Origin: JACPNO01 sp963825405
GTDB lineage: Bacteria; Acidobacteriota; Terriglobia; Bryobacterales; Bryobacteraceae
Reading direction: 5' to 3'
DNA length: 64,000 bases
Assembly (NCBI GenBank): GCA_963825405.1
Contig: CAWGTB010000008.1
Span: 58,610-122,609 of the forward strand
Position 1 is the stretch's first letter. Every line of letters begins with the position of its first letter. Below, in pieces: positions 19,186 through 28,335 of the stretch. The notes beneath the pieces were generated by a model that saw only the letters and a program-made list of their open reading frames with translations, had not been told where the DNA came from and did not search any database. Both the position numbers and the translations under genes were made by a program.

Positions 19186-20382
19186 GTGCCGTCGACGGTC
19201 ATCATTGTGGGCGCGGGAGTCACGGGCCTCAGCACTGCTTATCATCTCCTTCGCCGCCGTTTCGGGCGAGTGATTCTGCTCGATAAAGGCACAGCCGGTG
19301 ATGGGTCGTCGCGGCGCGCAGCCGGCATTATTACACGGCTGCTATGGAGTGAGACCGGTATTCGGCTGCGCAAACGCTGTCTGGAATTGTTTCGTGAATT
19401 CTCCGAAGACTTACCCGGCTACCGTTTTCGTGACGTCGGTTGTCTCAATCTGTTCACGGCGGAATCGTGGCTGGAGCGCGCGCCGATGCTTGGGATGTAC
19501 GACCGTGTCGGCGCGGCGTATGAGGTGCTCGCCGCGAGAGAGGTTCAGGCGCGGTGGTCCGTCCTTGGCATCCCAGAATCCGTGCTCGGTCTGTGGGATT
19601 CAGCCGGCGGCTATAGCGAGCCGTCGGAATACATTCCGGCTTTGCGGCGGCGCGTTGTCGATCTCGGCGGCGAGATTCGGGAGAACACGACGGCGACTGG
19701 TATCGCGATAACAGGCGGACGGGTGGCTGGCGTTCGAACCGCGTCCGGCACGCTCGATGCCGATGCCGTGGTTTCGACGTTATTCGCGTGGACACGGCTC
19801 CTGCTTGAGCCGCTGGGCTTTCGCATTCCGGTCAAGAACTTTGTGCACCAGCGCTATGTCTCGCGCTCGTTACCCGCGCCGGCGTTGATTCCGGCGGTGA
19901 ATGCCAACCCGTGGTCCTGCTATTTTCGGCCATCGCGCGGCGGCTCGCTTCTGGCGGGAATCGAAACCGCGAATCGGCTGGAATATGCCATTGATCGGCC
20001 CGATTTTCAGCTCAATGAACTTTCGGCAGCGCCGGAGCTACGCGAGCAATTGCGAGGCAGCTTGAACGAAATAGCTCCGGGACTCGCCGCGAACCTTACT
20101 TGGGATCACGAACGCGTCGGCATGATTACCTTCTCGATGGATGGCGAGCCGCTGCTCGGCCCCGTCCGCGCGTTGCCCGGTCTGTTCGTCGGCACTGCTT
20201 TTCACTCCGGAGGTTTTGCCTACAATCCCGGCGCGGGTGAGGCGTTGGCCCAGTTCGTGGCGGACGGAGGGACATCGGTAGACGTCAGCGCGTTCGCGCC
20301 CGACCGGTTCCACGCACGGGCCGCCGAGGAATATCTCGCGACTTCTGTGCCGCAGAGCGCAGCCGTGCGAAGACGCCATTAA
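19186..20382 (+). CDS. FAD-dependent oxidoreductase (DAO family)
   Basis: 398 residues with an N-terminal FAD-binding motif VIIVGAGVTGLSTAYHLLRR and a C-terminal closure typical of glycine/sarcosine oxidase-like proteins (GLFVGTAFHSGGFAYNPGAGEALAQF). The open frame extends far upstream, but that part is antisense to the propeller gene. The GTG at 19186, 7 residues before the GxGxxG, is therefore used; a GTG at 19177 is also possible. The family oxidises amines or amino acids. The substrate is unknown. Confidence 0.83.
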   Translation: MPSTVIIVGAGVTGLSTAYHLLRRRFGRVILLDKGTAGDGSSRRAAGIITRLLWSETGIRLRKRCLELFREFSEDLPGYRFRDVGCLNLFTAESWLERAPMLGMYDRVGAAYEVLAAREVQARWSVLGIPESVLGLWDSAGGYSEPSEYIPALRRRVVDLGGEIRENTTATGIAITGGRVAGVRTASGTLDADAVVSTLFAWTRLLLEPLGFRIPVKNFVHQRYVSRSLPAPALIPAVNANPWSCYFRPSRGGSLLAGIETANRLEYAIDRPDFQLNELSAAPELREQLRGSLNEIAPGLAANLTWDHERVGMITFSMDGEPLLGPVRALPGLFVGTAFHSGGFAYNPGAGEALAQFVADGGTSVDVSAFAPDRFHARAAEEYLATSVPQSAAVRRRH

Positions 20383-20420
20383 GGCTGCATGGCGTCGGAT
20401 TTTCCGTCGCTAGGCATACA

Positions 20421-20469
20421 TTTTACACTTCTCATCGCCTCTGAAAAACGAAACTTCAGAGTTGTAAAA
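20421..20469 (+). promoter_or_regulatory. Nested inverted repeat in the leader of the cryptic locus
   Basis: CTCTGAA (20439-20445) pairs with TTCAGAG (20455-20461) around a 9-nt loop, and TTTTACA (20421-20427) pairs with TGTAAAA (20463-20469) outside it. It lies in the 144-nt gap before the HprK-like gene. No T-run follows, so it is more likely a protein-binding or leader structure than a terminator. Confidence 0.4.
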
Positions 20470-20526
20470 AGGTTCGTTCCGATGCTGACTGTGAGCCATG
20501 AGCTGGGATAATGAGATAGATAATTC

Positions 20527-21507
20527 GTGATAGAAACTCCGTGTTTGACCTCTATTTTCGACCCGTTTCAATACAGCGTTGAGCTGCCGCTCGAGATTAC
20601 GCTCCATCCGCTGGGCTGTGAAATGCATCTGCAAACCAACTCGCCCGAGATTGTGCAAGCGGTCGAGGAAAGCTGGCGGGAATTTCCCGCGCTGTTCAAG
20701 GGCACGCCGATGAATGTGCGCGTGGCGGTGTCCGGCGATCAACAAGCCGCGTGCGCCACTGGTTTGATCTGGAGAGCGCAGGGACACTTGCTGGCGATGC
20801 AGGCGGACCAAAACAATTTCGCCATCTGCGATCTCGACCGCGGCTTCGCTTTTTCCTGGCTCACGCCCGCCACGGCGCGCGACCATGAATTTGTCCGCTA
20901 CTTCTTTCTGGACACAATCGTTCAAGTGTTGTCATGGCAAACGCACCTGACGCCGCGCATTCATGCCAGTTGCGTGGCGCGCAATGGCCGGGGCGTGTTG
21001 CTGTGCGGCGAATCGGGGGCGGGTAAGAGCTGTCTGGCGTATGCGTGCGCGCGCCGCGGATGGTCGTTCATCACCGATGAATCGGCGGCAGTGGTGCGGG
21101 GTTCGCAGGAACGCATCACGTTGGGCAAGCCGCGCCAAATGCATTTTCGCGACACTGCCGCCCAGATCATTCCCGAGCTGCAAGGACGCCTGGCGAAACG
21201 AAATGCCGTGGGCAAGATTTCGATTGAGGTGCATACCTCTGAACTGCCGGATATCCAAACGGCATTTCAGTGCAGCGTGGCGGCCGTGCTTTTCCTGAAC
21301 CGGCATGCGGGCGGACCGGCGCGCCTGCTGCCGCTCTCCGCGGAGGACGCATTCAGCCGCCTCGAACGCGATCTGCCGCTTTTTCAAGAGCCGTTACACG
21401 AAAAAAATCGCGCATCCCTACGCTATCTGGTGGCAGCCGGCGCATTCGAGCTGTGCTACCGCGATTTCGCGGAAGCCGTGACTCTATTGGAAACGCTCAC
21501 GCTATGA
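20527..21507 (+). CDS. HPr kinase-like P-loop protein
   Basis: 326 residues. Residues 145-175 resemble the HprK catalytic region (IHASCV, RNGRGVLLC, Walker A GESGAGKS at 161-168), followed by DESAAV. HprK-like proteins without the HPr partner are found in bacterial peptide-maturation and surface-modification loci, where they phosphorylate proteins or small molecules. The first ~140 residues are unlike canonical HprK. The GTG start lacks a good ribosome binding site, so it may begin later. The stop overlaps the next start (ATGA), so it is coupled to the TonB receptor gene. Confidence 0.72.
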   Translation: MIETPCLTSIFDPFQYSVELPLEITLHPLGCEMHLQTNSPEIVQAVEESWREFPALFKGTPMNVRVAVSGDQQAACATGLIWRAQGHLLAMQADQNNFAICDLDRGFAFSWLTPATARDHEFVRYFFLDTIVQVLSWQTHLTPRIHASCVARNGRGVLLCGESGAGKSCLAYACARRGWSFITDESAAVVRGSQERITLGKPRQMHFRDTAAQIIPELQGRLAKRNAVGKISIEVHTSELPDIQTAFQCSVAAVLFLNRHAGGPARLLPLSAEDAFSRLERDLPLFQEPLHEKNRASLRYLVAAGAFELCYRDFAEAVTLLETLTL

Positions 21508-24500
21508 AGATCCGCTGCCTCTCATGGATTCTGCTTCTGTGCAGTCTGAACGCGGCCGCGCACGCGCAGGTTTCGTCGGCCAGCCTGCTTGGCGAGGTAC
21601 GGGATGAATCGGGCGCGCTCTCGCCGGGTGTTACCGTCACTGCGCTGCACGATGCCACGGGATTTACGCGCTCCGCGGTCTCCGGTTCGCTGGGCGCCTA
21701 TCGCCTCGATGAATTGCTTCCCGGCACGTATACGGTGACCGCCGCCAAACGTGGCTTTCGCACGGTCTCTGCGCGCGACGTCATCGTCGAGGTGAATCAG
21801 AAGGCTCGCCTCGACCTCGTGCTGAATGTGGGCCCGGAGCGGGAGAGCGTCATTGTCACGGCTTCAGTTTCGCCGATGCAGAGTGACGACAGCTCCGTCG
21901 GGTATCGCCTCGACAGTTCCGCTATCGCGTCGCTGCCGCTGGTCGAGCGCAATATCGTGGGCCTCATCACGCTGGGACCGGGTGCAATCCCTCGCCAGCT
22001 CGGCGGGTTTACGCACGACATCATCAACGATGTGCAGGGGAATCGTGGTGCGGTGGCGCTCAATCCACCCATCAACGGCGGGCGGTCCTACATGAATACT
22101 TTTGTGCTGGACGGCGCAACCGATGCCGACCGCAACACTTTCGCTATCGCCGTAACGCCGCCCATGGAATCCGTGCAGGAGTTCCGCATTCTATCTTCAA
22201 TTCCTCCCGCTGAGTTCGCGCAAGCCGGCGGCGGCGTGGCGGACGTTGTGACCAAATCCGGCGGCCTGTCCTATCACGGCAGCGCCTTCGAGTACTTCCG
22301 CAATGAAGCGCTGGACGCGCGTAGTTTTTTCGACGATCCCACCCTGCCTCGGCCAATTTTCCGTCAGAGCCAGTTCGGCGGCTCGCTGGGCGGACCGCTT
22401 CCGATGCGCAATACCTTTTTCTTCATGACGTATGAAGGGCTACGCGGCACTTCCGCGACATCAACGCTTAACATCGTTCCCGACCAGACGGTCCGCGCGG
22501 GCGATTTTACCGGCCGCAACGTCATTTACGATCCGTTGAGCCTCGATCCGGCAACGGGGGCGCGCCTGCCCTTCGCCAACAATGCGATTCCGCAGAGCCG
22601 CATCGATCCTATCGTGAGCAAGTTCCTGAATCAGTTTGAGCCACTGCCTAATCGCACTGGCAGCATTAGCAATTTTCTGGATGCGACACCAAGCGTGAAT
22701 CACGACGACACCGGGTCCATGCGGATCGATCACGAATTCCGCGATCACAGCCGCCTGTTTGCTCGCTACACCATCAACGACGAGCGCGGCAACCTGAGCA
22801 ATATATTTCCCGAGCTACCCACCATCGAAAGCGTGCGCGCGCAGCAGGCGGCCATCGGCTACACACTTTCCGGAACCCGTTGGCTCAATGAAGCCCGGCT
22901 TTCTTTTACGCGCCTGAAAGTGTTCGACACGACGGCCAGCGCCTTCCAAACAGATACAGCCCGGAGCCTGGGCTTCACCACCACACCCACCGACCCGTTC
23001 AGCTACGGCTTGCCCTTCTTTACGGTCACCGATTTTTCCGTTCCCACCGATTCGCCGACGCTGCCCCAATTGCAGCGCGATAACACGTGGCAGCTCTCGG
23101 ACGGATTTTCATTTACGCGCGGCCGCCACACCTGGAAGGCTGGATTCCAGTGGCTGCATTACGAAGTAAACTATCTGCAAAGTAACGTGCCCCGCGGCAG
23201 CTATACTTTCACCGGCGCGTTCACGCAGAACCTGGCCAATCCGGGCGCGACCGGCGACGCTTTTGGGGATTTCCTGCTTGGCCTGCCGCAGGACACCAGC
23301 CGCACGTCGGGCTTCGCGCAGGGCTATCTGCGCCAGAATTCTTACGGCGGATATTTGCAGGACGATTGGCGTATCACGCGCAATCTCACGCTGAACCTCG
23401 GTCTGCGCTACGAATATTTCGCGCCGTTCACGGACGCGCGCGGGCAGCTGCTGAATCTTGACTACTCGAACCTGCCGCAGGCTCCCAGCCTGACTCACGT
23501 TAATGCAGCGACCGATCCGGATCGCAATAATTTCGCGCCGCGCGTCGGCCTCGCCTGGACACCGCGCCGCAAGATGGTGATGCGCGCCGGCTATGGCGTC
23601 TACTTCAGCCCCGAGATCGCGACCGAAGCGTATAACCTGGTGCGCAATAACGTCACCACGACGAGCAATGCCACCAGCGGCGCCACCCCGTTGCTGACTC
23701 TCGAAAACGGTTTTCCGCAAACCAGTTCGACAGGTTTCCCCACTTATTACGGCATTGATCCCCACGCGGCGACGCCGTACGTGCAACAGTGGAACGCCAA
23801 CATCCAGCAGGAATTGCCCGGAGGTGTGCTTCTGGAGGTGGCCTACATTGGCTCTAAAGGGACGAAGCTTGGCCGCTTCCGCCATTTCAATACGCCGGCG
23901 CAGATCGAGACCGGAGCGGATTTGGCGCCCCGCCCGGGCGACCTGCAATCGCTGCGAACGTTTCCGGAGCTTGGGCCGATCATCCAGTTACAGCACATCG
24001 CCAATTCCTCGTATAACTCGCTGCAGATCAAAGCGGAAACGCGCCAGGCCAAACATGTTTCGTTCCTCGCGAGCTTCGTCTGGTCGAAATCCATCGACGA
24101 CGCTGATTCGGTGCTGCCCGGTCAGTTCGACAGCGTAGGCGCGCAGGATGAGCGCAATCTGCGGCTCGAGCGCGGTCTATCGTTCTTCAACATCGGCCGC
24201 CGTTTGAGTGCGGGCTACATTTACCACTTGCCGGCGCCCGGAGGATTTCTGCGTCCGGTGCTAGGCCGATGGCAGACCAGCGGCATCGTCACCATTCAGG
24301 ACGGCACGCCGCTCAACCCGGTCTACTTCGCGTATGACGGCGCCAATTCCGGAACGGTGAACCGGCCCAATGTCGTGCCGGGACAATCCATCTCGCTGCC
24401 TTCGGGCCAACGCACGCCCGATCACTGGTTCAATACCGCCGCCTTCAGCACGCCGGCGCCGTTCACCTTTGGCAACGCCGGCCGCGATATTATTCCCGGC

Positions 24501-24713
24501 CCGGGAATTGCCACTTTCGATCTGGCGGTCGAACGCAAGTTTTCGATACGTGAGCGCAGCTCACTCCAGTTTCGCGCCGAATTCTTCAACGCGTTCAACC
24601 ATCCGAATCTAGGAATTCCTGTGGAGTTTGCCGATTTCGGCCCCTTCTTTGGAAAGATCGTTGCGACCGGCGAGCCGCGCCGCATCCAGCTCGCATTGAG
24701 GTTTGCGTTCTAA
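21504..24713 (+). CDS. TonB-dependent receptor, Oar-like
   Basis: 1069 residues. A signal peptide (MKIRCLSWILLLCSLNAAAHA) precedes a carboxypeptidase-regulatory-like domain (LLGEVRDESGALSPGVTVTA, AYRLDELLPGTYTVTAAKRG), a plug region (GRSYMNTFVLDGATDADRN, QEFRILSSIPPAEFAQAGGG) and a large outer-membrane barrel (LNLGLRYEYFAPFTDARGQL, FAPRVGLAWTPRRKMVMRAG, FRAEFFNAFNHPNLGIPVEF). The ATG at 21504 overlaps the preceding stop, and its own stop overlaps the following ATG (TAATG). It is thus locked between the HprK-like kinase and the transferase-MFS fusion, which suggests it handles a compound made or modified by this locus. Confidence 0.9.
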   Translation: MKIRCLSWILLLCSLNAAAHAQVSSASLLGEVRDESGALSPGVTVTALHDATGFTRSAVSGSLGAYRLDELLPGTYTVTAAKRGFRTVSARDVIVEVNQKARLDLVLNVGPERESVIVTASVSPMQSDDSSVGYRLDSSAIASLPLVERNIVGLITLGPGAIPRQLGGFTHDIINDVQGNRGAVALNPPINGGRSYMNTFVLDGATDADRNTFAIAVTPPMESVQEFRILSSIPPAEFAQAGGGVADVVTKSGGLSYHGSAFEYFRNEALDARSFFDDPTLPRPIFRQSQFGGSLGGPLPMRNTFFFMTYEGLRGTSATSTLNIVPDQTVRAGDFTGRNVIYDPLSLDPATGARLPFANNAIPQSRIDPIVSKFLNQFEPLPNRTGSISNFLDATPSVNHDDTGSMRIDHEFRDHSRLFARYTINDERGNLSNIFPELPTIESVRAQQAAIGYTLSGTRWLNEARLSFTRLKVFDTTASAFQTDTARSLGFTTTPTDPFSYGLPFFTVTDFSVPTDSPTLPQLQRDNTWQLSDGFSFTRGRHTWKAGFQWLHYEVNYLQSNVPRGSYTFTGAFTQNLANPGATGDAFGDFLLGLPQDTSRTSGFAQGYLRQNSYGGYLQDDWRITRNLTLNLGLRYEYFAPFTDARGQLLNLDYSNLPQAPSLTHVNAATDPDRNNFAPRVGLAWTPRRKMVMRAGYGVYFSPEIATEAYNLVRNNVTTTSNATSGATPLLTLENGFPQTSSTGFPTYYGIDPHAATPYVQQWNANIQQELPGGVLLEVAYIGSKGTKLGRFRHFNTPAQIETGADLAPRPGDLQSLRTFPELGPIIQLQHIANSSYNSLQIKAETRQAKHVSFLASFVWSKSIDDADSVLPGQFDSVGAQDERNLRLERGLSFFNIGRRLSAGYIYHLPAPGGFLRPVLGRWQTSGIVTIQDGTPLNPVYFAYDGANSGTVNRPNVVPGQSISLPSGQRTPDHWFNTAAFSTPAPFTFGNAGRDIIPGPGIATFDLAVERKFSIRERSSLQFRAEFFNAFNHPNLGIPVEFADFGPFFGKIVATGEPRRIQLALRFAF

Positions 24714-27166
24714 TGGCTCTGCTTACCAGCCGCGAGCTAATTCTCAACGCCCCGGTTGCCTGGGACAACGCGGGCCTGCCGCGTGCCGTGGCTGCGGTGC
24801 TCGCTGCACTGCGATTTCGCGGTGATTCGCGGTCGCAGCTTCAGACACTATCCGACGCAGAGTGGGATCGCACGCTCGCGTTCACCGATCCCGCGGGCCT
24901 CACCCTGATTCTGGGCGCTACCTGCCGCGAGCATCTTCCCGAATGGGTTCGTGCGCGCATTGATCGAAATCTTGCCGGCAATACGGCGCGCCTGGGACGC
25001 ATGCGCGCCGCCCTGGTCGAGATTGCGGCTCAATTGGAGATGCAGAGCATCCAATATCTGCTGCTCAAGGGTTTTTCCAATGAGTCGGAATACGTGTTGG
25101 ATCCGTACTTACGAATGTCGTTCGACATCGATCTGTTCGCGCCTCGCGAATCTTTACAACCGGCGCGCGATGCCATTTGTTGGTTGGGCTATGAGGAAGT
25201 CAAAGGCACCGAACAGTTGCCTACCGATCACACCTCGCCGCTGATTCGCAAGACGGGCTGGCAGTGGACCGGCGATCTTTTCGATCCCGGCAATCCAGGC
25301 TGCATCGATCTCCACTTCCAGTTCTGGGATACTGCTACCGAGCGCATCGAAGCACCTGGCGCGGCGGATTTCTGGGAGCGCCGTGTCCTGAAGGAAGGCT
25401 TGCCGGTACTCCATCCGGCGGACCGGTTGGGATACACCGCGCTCCACCTGCTGCGCCATCTGCTGCGCGGCAACGTGCGCGCCACCCACGTCTACGAGAT
25501 CGCCTACTTTCTGCACACGCAGGCCGATAACGAAGCATTCTGGAATTCCTGGAAATCGCTGCATCCCCAGCCGCTGCGGCGTCTGGAAGCAGTTTCATTT
25601 CTGCTCGCTGCGCGTTGGTTTGCGTGCAACCTGCCGGCGGCGGCGCGCGAAGAGGTCGAACGGCTTCCGGAGGATGTCTCGCGGTGGTTTGACGAATACG
25701 CCGCGTCGCCGGTGCAAAACAAGTTCCAGCCGAACAAGCACGAGCTGTGGCTGCATTTTTCGCTGATCGATTCCGCGGCCGATTGCCGCCGCGTGCTTTT
25801 CCGCCGGTTGCTGCCGCACACGCTGCCCGGTCCGGTGGATTCGATTTTCGTGCCCGAGACGCAGATGACCCGGCAAATGCGTGCGCGCCGTAAAATGAAA
25901 TTTGCGGCCCACCTCGGCGCCCGGACGCTGCATCATGCGCGTGCGCTGCCCGTTACGCTGGCGCATGGCGTCGCCTGGAAGTGGCCTGCGGCGCGGCTCA
26001 CTGCTCCTTTCTGGCGGTTCACGTTGGCGGCGGTGTTTTATATAGCGGGACAGTACCTTTTCTACCTGCTCTACAATCTGTATCTGCTGGATCGCGGCTA
26101 TCGAGAGAACGCACTCGGCCTGATCGCAGGCGCATTCACGGCCGGGAACCTGGCTGGCGTGCTGCCCGCGGCTGCTCTCGCGCACCGTTGGGGATTGAAG
26201 CGTACTCTGCTGGTCTGCTGCGTGGGAACGGCGGCGGCGTTCGTATTGCGCAGCCTGGTCTCGGAAGAGCCCGCGCTAATTGCCACGGCTTTCGCCGGCG
26301 GAGCGTTCTTTTCCCTGTGGGCTGTTTCGCTTTCGCCCGCCGTCGCGGCGCTCACTACCGAGCGCACGCGCCCGCTGGCTTTCAGCGTAATCTTCGGCGC
26401 CGGTATCGGGCTGGGTATTGTGGCAGGTCTCGTCGGGGGCCGCCTGCCGGGCTGGATCGCTCGCGCGGGTTGGGCAGCTGGCGCCGCGGAGTCCAAACAA
26501 ATCGCACTGCTCGCCGCCAGCGTGCTTGCGTGCCTGGCTTTGTGGATGATTGCGCGCTTGCCGCTAGGCCCGCGCGAGAGGGCTCAGCGCGTGGCCCGTA
26601 GCTATCCGGCCGGCCGGTTTATCTGGCAATTCCTGGCCGCGGTGGGCGTTTGGAATTTTGCCACCGGGCTCTTCAATCCGCTTTTCAATGCCTACTTCTC
26701 CCGGCATTGGTCGATGCCGGTGGAGCGCATCGGACTGGTGTTTTCCATCTCCCAAGCCAGCCAGATTGCCGCCGTGCTTCTGGCGCCGCTGGTCCTGCGC
26801 AAGCTGGGCCTGGTGCGTGGTGTCGCTGTCATGCAACTCGCCGCCGGAGTTGCTCTGGCCGCACTAGCATCCGGACCCGCCGCTCTTACTGCCGCCGCTC
26901 TGTACGCCGGATATTCCAGTTTCCAGTACATGAGCGAGCCGGGCACGTATAGCCTGCTGATGAACCACGTGCCTCCCGAGCAGCACAGTGGAGCGTCGGC
27001 CCTCAATTTCCTGATGGTGTTTCTGGCGCAGGCAGCCGCAGCGTCCGCCGGTGGCGCGATCGTCGCGCATTACGGCTATCCCCCGATGCTGGCCAGTGCG
27101 GCCATCGCCGCGGTGACGGCCGGGGTGGCGTTCTGGTGGCTGATGCGAAATTTCGCCAGGGCATAA
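24713..27166 (+). CDS. Nucleotidyltransferase-like domain fused to an MFS transporter
   Basis: 817 residues. Residues 1-330 resemble the uncharacterised nucleotidyltransferase family PF14907: IQYLLLKGFSNE, YLRMSFDIDLFAP, IDLHFQFWD, DRLGYTALHLLRHLLRG. From about 430 to 815 there are about twelve membrane segments with MFS features (FYIAGQYLFYLLYNLYLLDR, GAFTAGNLAGVLPAAALAHR, SPAVAALTTERTRPLAFSVI, MLASAAIAAVTAGVAFWWLM). A basic linker joins the two. PF14907 proteins often accompany HprK-like kinases in modification loci. Fusion with a transporter suggests modification coupled to export. Confidence 0.8.
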   Translation: MALLTSRELILNAPVAWDNAGLPRAVAAVLAALRFRGDSRSQLQTLSDAEWDRTLAFTDPAGLTLILGATCREHLPEWVRARIDRNLAGNTARLGRMRAALVEIAAQLEMQSIQYLLLKGFSNESEYVLDPYLRMSFDIDLFAPRESLQPARDAICWLGYEEVKGTEQLPTDHTSPLIRKTGWQWTGDLFDPGNPGCIDLHFQFWDTATERIEAPGAADFWERRVLKEGLPVLHPADRLGYTALHLLRHLLRGNVRATHVYEIAYFLHTQADNEAFWNSWKSLHPQPLRRLEAVSFLLAARWFACNLPAAAREEVERLPEDVSRWFDEYAASPVQNKFQPNKHELWLHFSLIDSAADCRRVLFRRLLPHTLPGPVDSIFVPETQMTRQMRARRKMKFAAHLGARTLHHARALPVTLAHGVAWKWPAARLTAPFWRFTLAAVFYIAGQYLFYLLYNLYLLDRGYRENALGLIAGAFTAGNLAGVLPAAALAHRWGLKRTLLVCCVGTAAAFVLRSLVSEEPALIATAFAGGAFFSLWAVSLSPAVAALTTERTRPLAFSVIFGAGIGLGIVAGLVGGRLPGWIARAGWAAGAAESKQIALLAASVLACLALWMIARLPLGPRERAQRVARSYPAGRFIWQFLAAVGVWNFATGLFNPLFNAYFSRHWSMPVERIGLVFSISQASQIAAVLLAPLVLRKLGLVRGVAVMQLAAGVALAALASGPAALTAAALYAGYSSFQYMSEPGTYSLLMNHVPPEQHSGASALNFLMVFLAQAAAASAGGAIVAHYGYPPMLASAAIAAVTAGVAFWWLMRNFARA

Positions 27167-27235
27167 AATGCGCCGCCGCCAGCCATATAGTATTCTGATC
27201 GGACAAGCCGATGTTCATTGGAGCGCAAAAGCGGA

Positions 27236-28282
27236 ATGGCGGTTAAGCCGCCCGTCTTTATAGTCGGTGCGCCACGCAGCGGCACGACGTTCCTTCGAAA
27301 CCTCCTGAGCCGCCATCCCACCCTGGCCATTTGCGGCGAAACCCGTTTTTTCTCCGAAATCTATCAGCACCGGCGCGCTTTCGGCGATCTGCAAGACCAG
27401 CAGAACCGGCGGCGCTTAACCGACAAATGCCTGGCGATGGCAAGAATCAGGCGCCTCGGCCTGGACCTTGCAGGATTACGCGAGGAGCTTCTGCAGCACG
27501 CCACCAGCTACCGCGAGTTCTTCACGTGCATCATGCGATACAACTCGGAGAGCAAGGGAAAGCAGCGCTACGGGGAGAAGACGCCGCACCATTCGTTCTT
27601 CACCGAAACGCTGGCCGAGTGGTACCCAACCGCGGCAATCCTTCATCTCGTCCGCGACCCGCGTGATGTAGCAGCGTCTCTGCGCGGCCGGCCTTGGGCG
27701 CCCAAGAGTATCGTGAATAACGCGTTGATGTGCTCGCTGTTCAACCGCGCCGCCAGCCGGTCGAGCCATCGGCCCGGGTATTTTCTGATTCATTACGAGC
27801 GCCTGGTGACCCATCCGGAACAGGAAGTGGCGCGAATCTGCGCCCATCTGGGCGCGCCCTGCGATCCCGCCCTGTTATTGTCGGCGGAGCAAATCGCTGG
27901 ACCCTACACGTGGCCGCGACACGCCAGTGGACCGCTGACCACCGAGCGCCTGGGCAAGTGGCGCGAGCAGCTCGCCGCCGAAGAGGCCGCGCAGGTCGAG
28001 TGGATCGCCGCTAAGGACATGCAGATTTATGGATACGAACGCAGCACGGCCTCGACCAGCCTGACGGCAAAGGCTCGTGGCTTGGCTCTGGCCGCAGTGG
28101 ATTCAGTGCGGGAACAACTGGCGCGTTTGCCCTACCGCTGGCATCGCTGGAAGGAGCCAACTGAACTGGCCACCCAGGAATATTGGCGCTACCGCCACGT
28201 CTGGGAAGATGTCTTTCCCGGCCTCCCGCCCGGCAACAAGACGCCCGATCTTGGCTCTCCCCGTTTGCGCAAGACCAGTTAG
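27236..28282 (+). CDS. Sulfotransferase family protein
   Basis: 348 residues. The PAPS-binding 5' loop is at the start (FIVGAPRSGTTFLRNLLSRHP) and the 3' element is near 145 (TAAILHLVRDPRDVAASLRG). Family members transfer sulfate from PAPS to hydroxyls or amines of sugars, lipids or peptides. The ATG at 27236 was chosen over an upstream TTG because it places the PAPS loop close to the N-terminus. It lies 69 nt after the MFS fusion and on the same strand, and I take it as part of the same locus. Confidence 0.87.
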   Translation: MAVKPPVFIVGAPRSGTTFLRNLLSRHPTLAICGETRFFSEIYQHRRAFGDLQDQQNRRRLTDKCLAMARIRRLGLDLAGLREELLQHATSYREFFTCIMRYNSESKGKQRYGEKTPHHSFFTETLAEWYPTAAILHLVRDPRDVAASLRGRPWAPKSIVNNALMCSLFNRAASRSSHRPGYFLIHYERLVTHPEQEVARICAHLGAPCDPALLLSAEQIAGPYTWPRHASGPLTTERLGKWREQLAAEEAAQVEWIAAKDMQIYGYERSTASTSLTAKARGLALAAVDSVREQLARLPYRWHRWKEPTELATQEYWRYRHVWEDVFPGLPPGNKTPDLGSPRLRKTS

Positions 28283-28335
28283 CGCGAATCTGGCGCGGAA
28301 CTTTCGGTATCCTTTTGAGACGCCCTTTATCAGAC

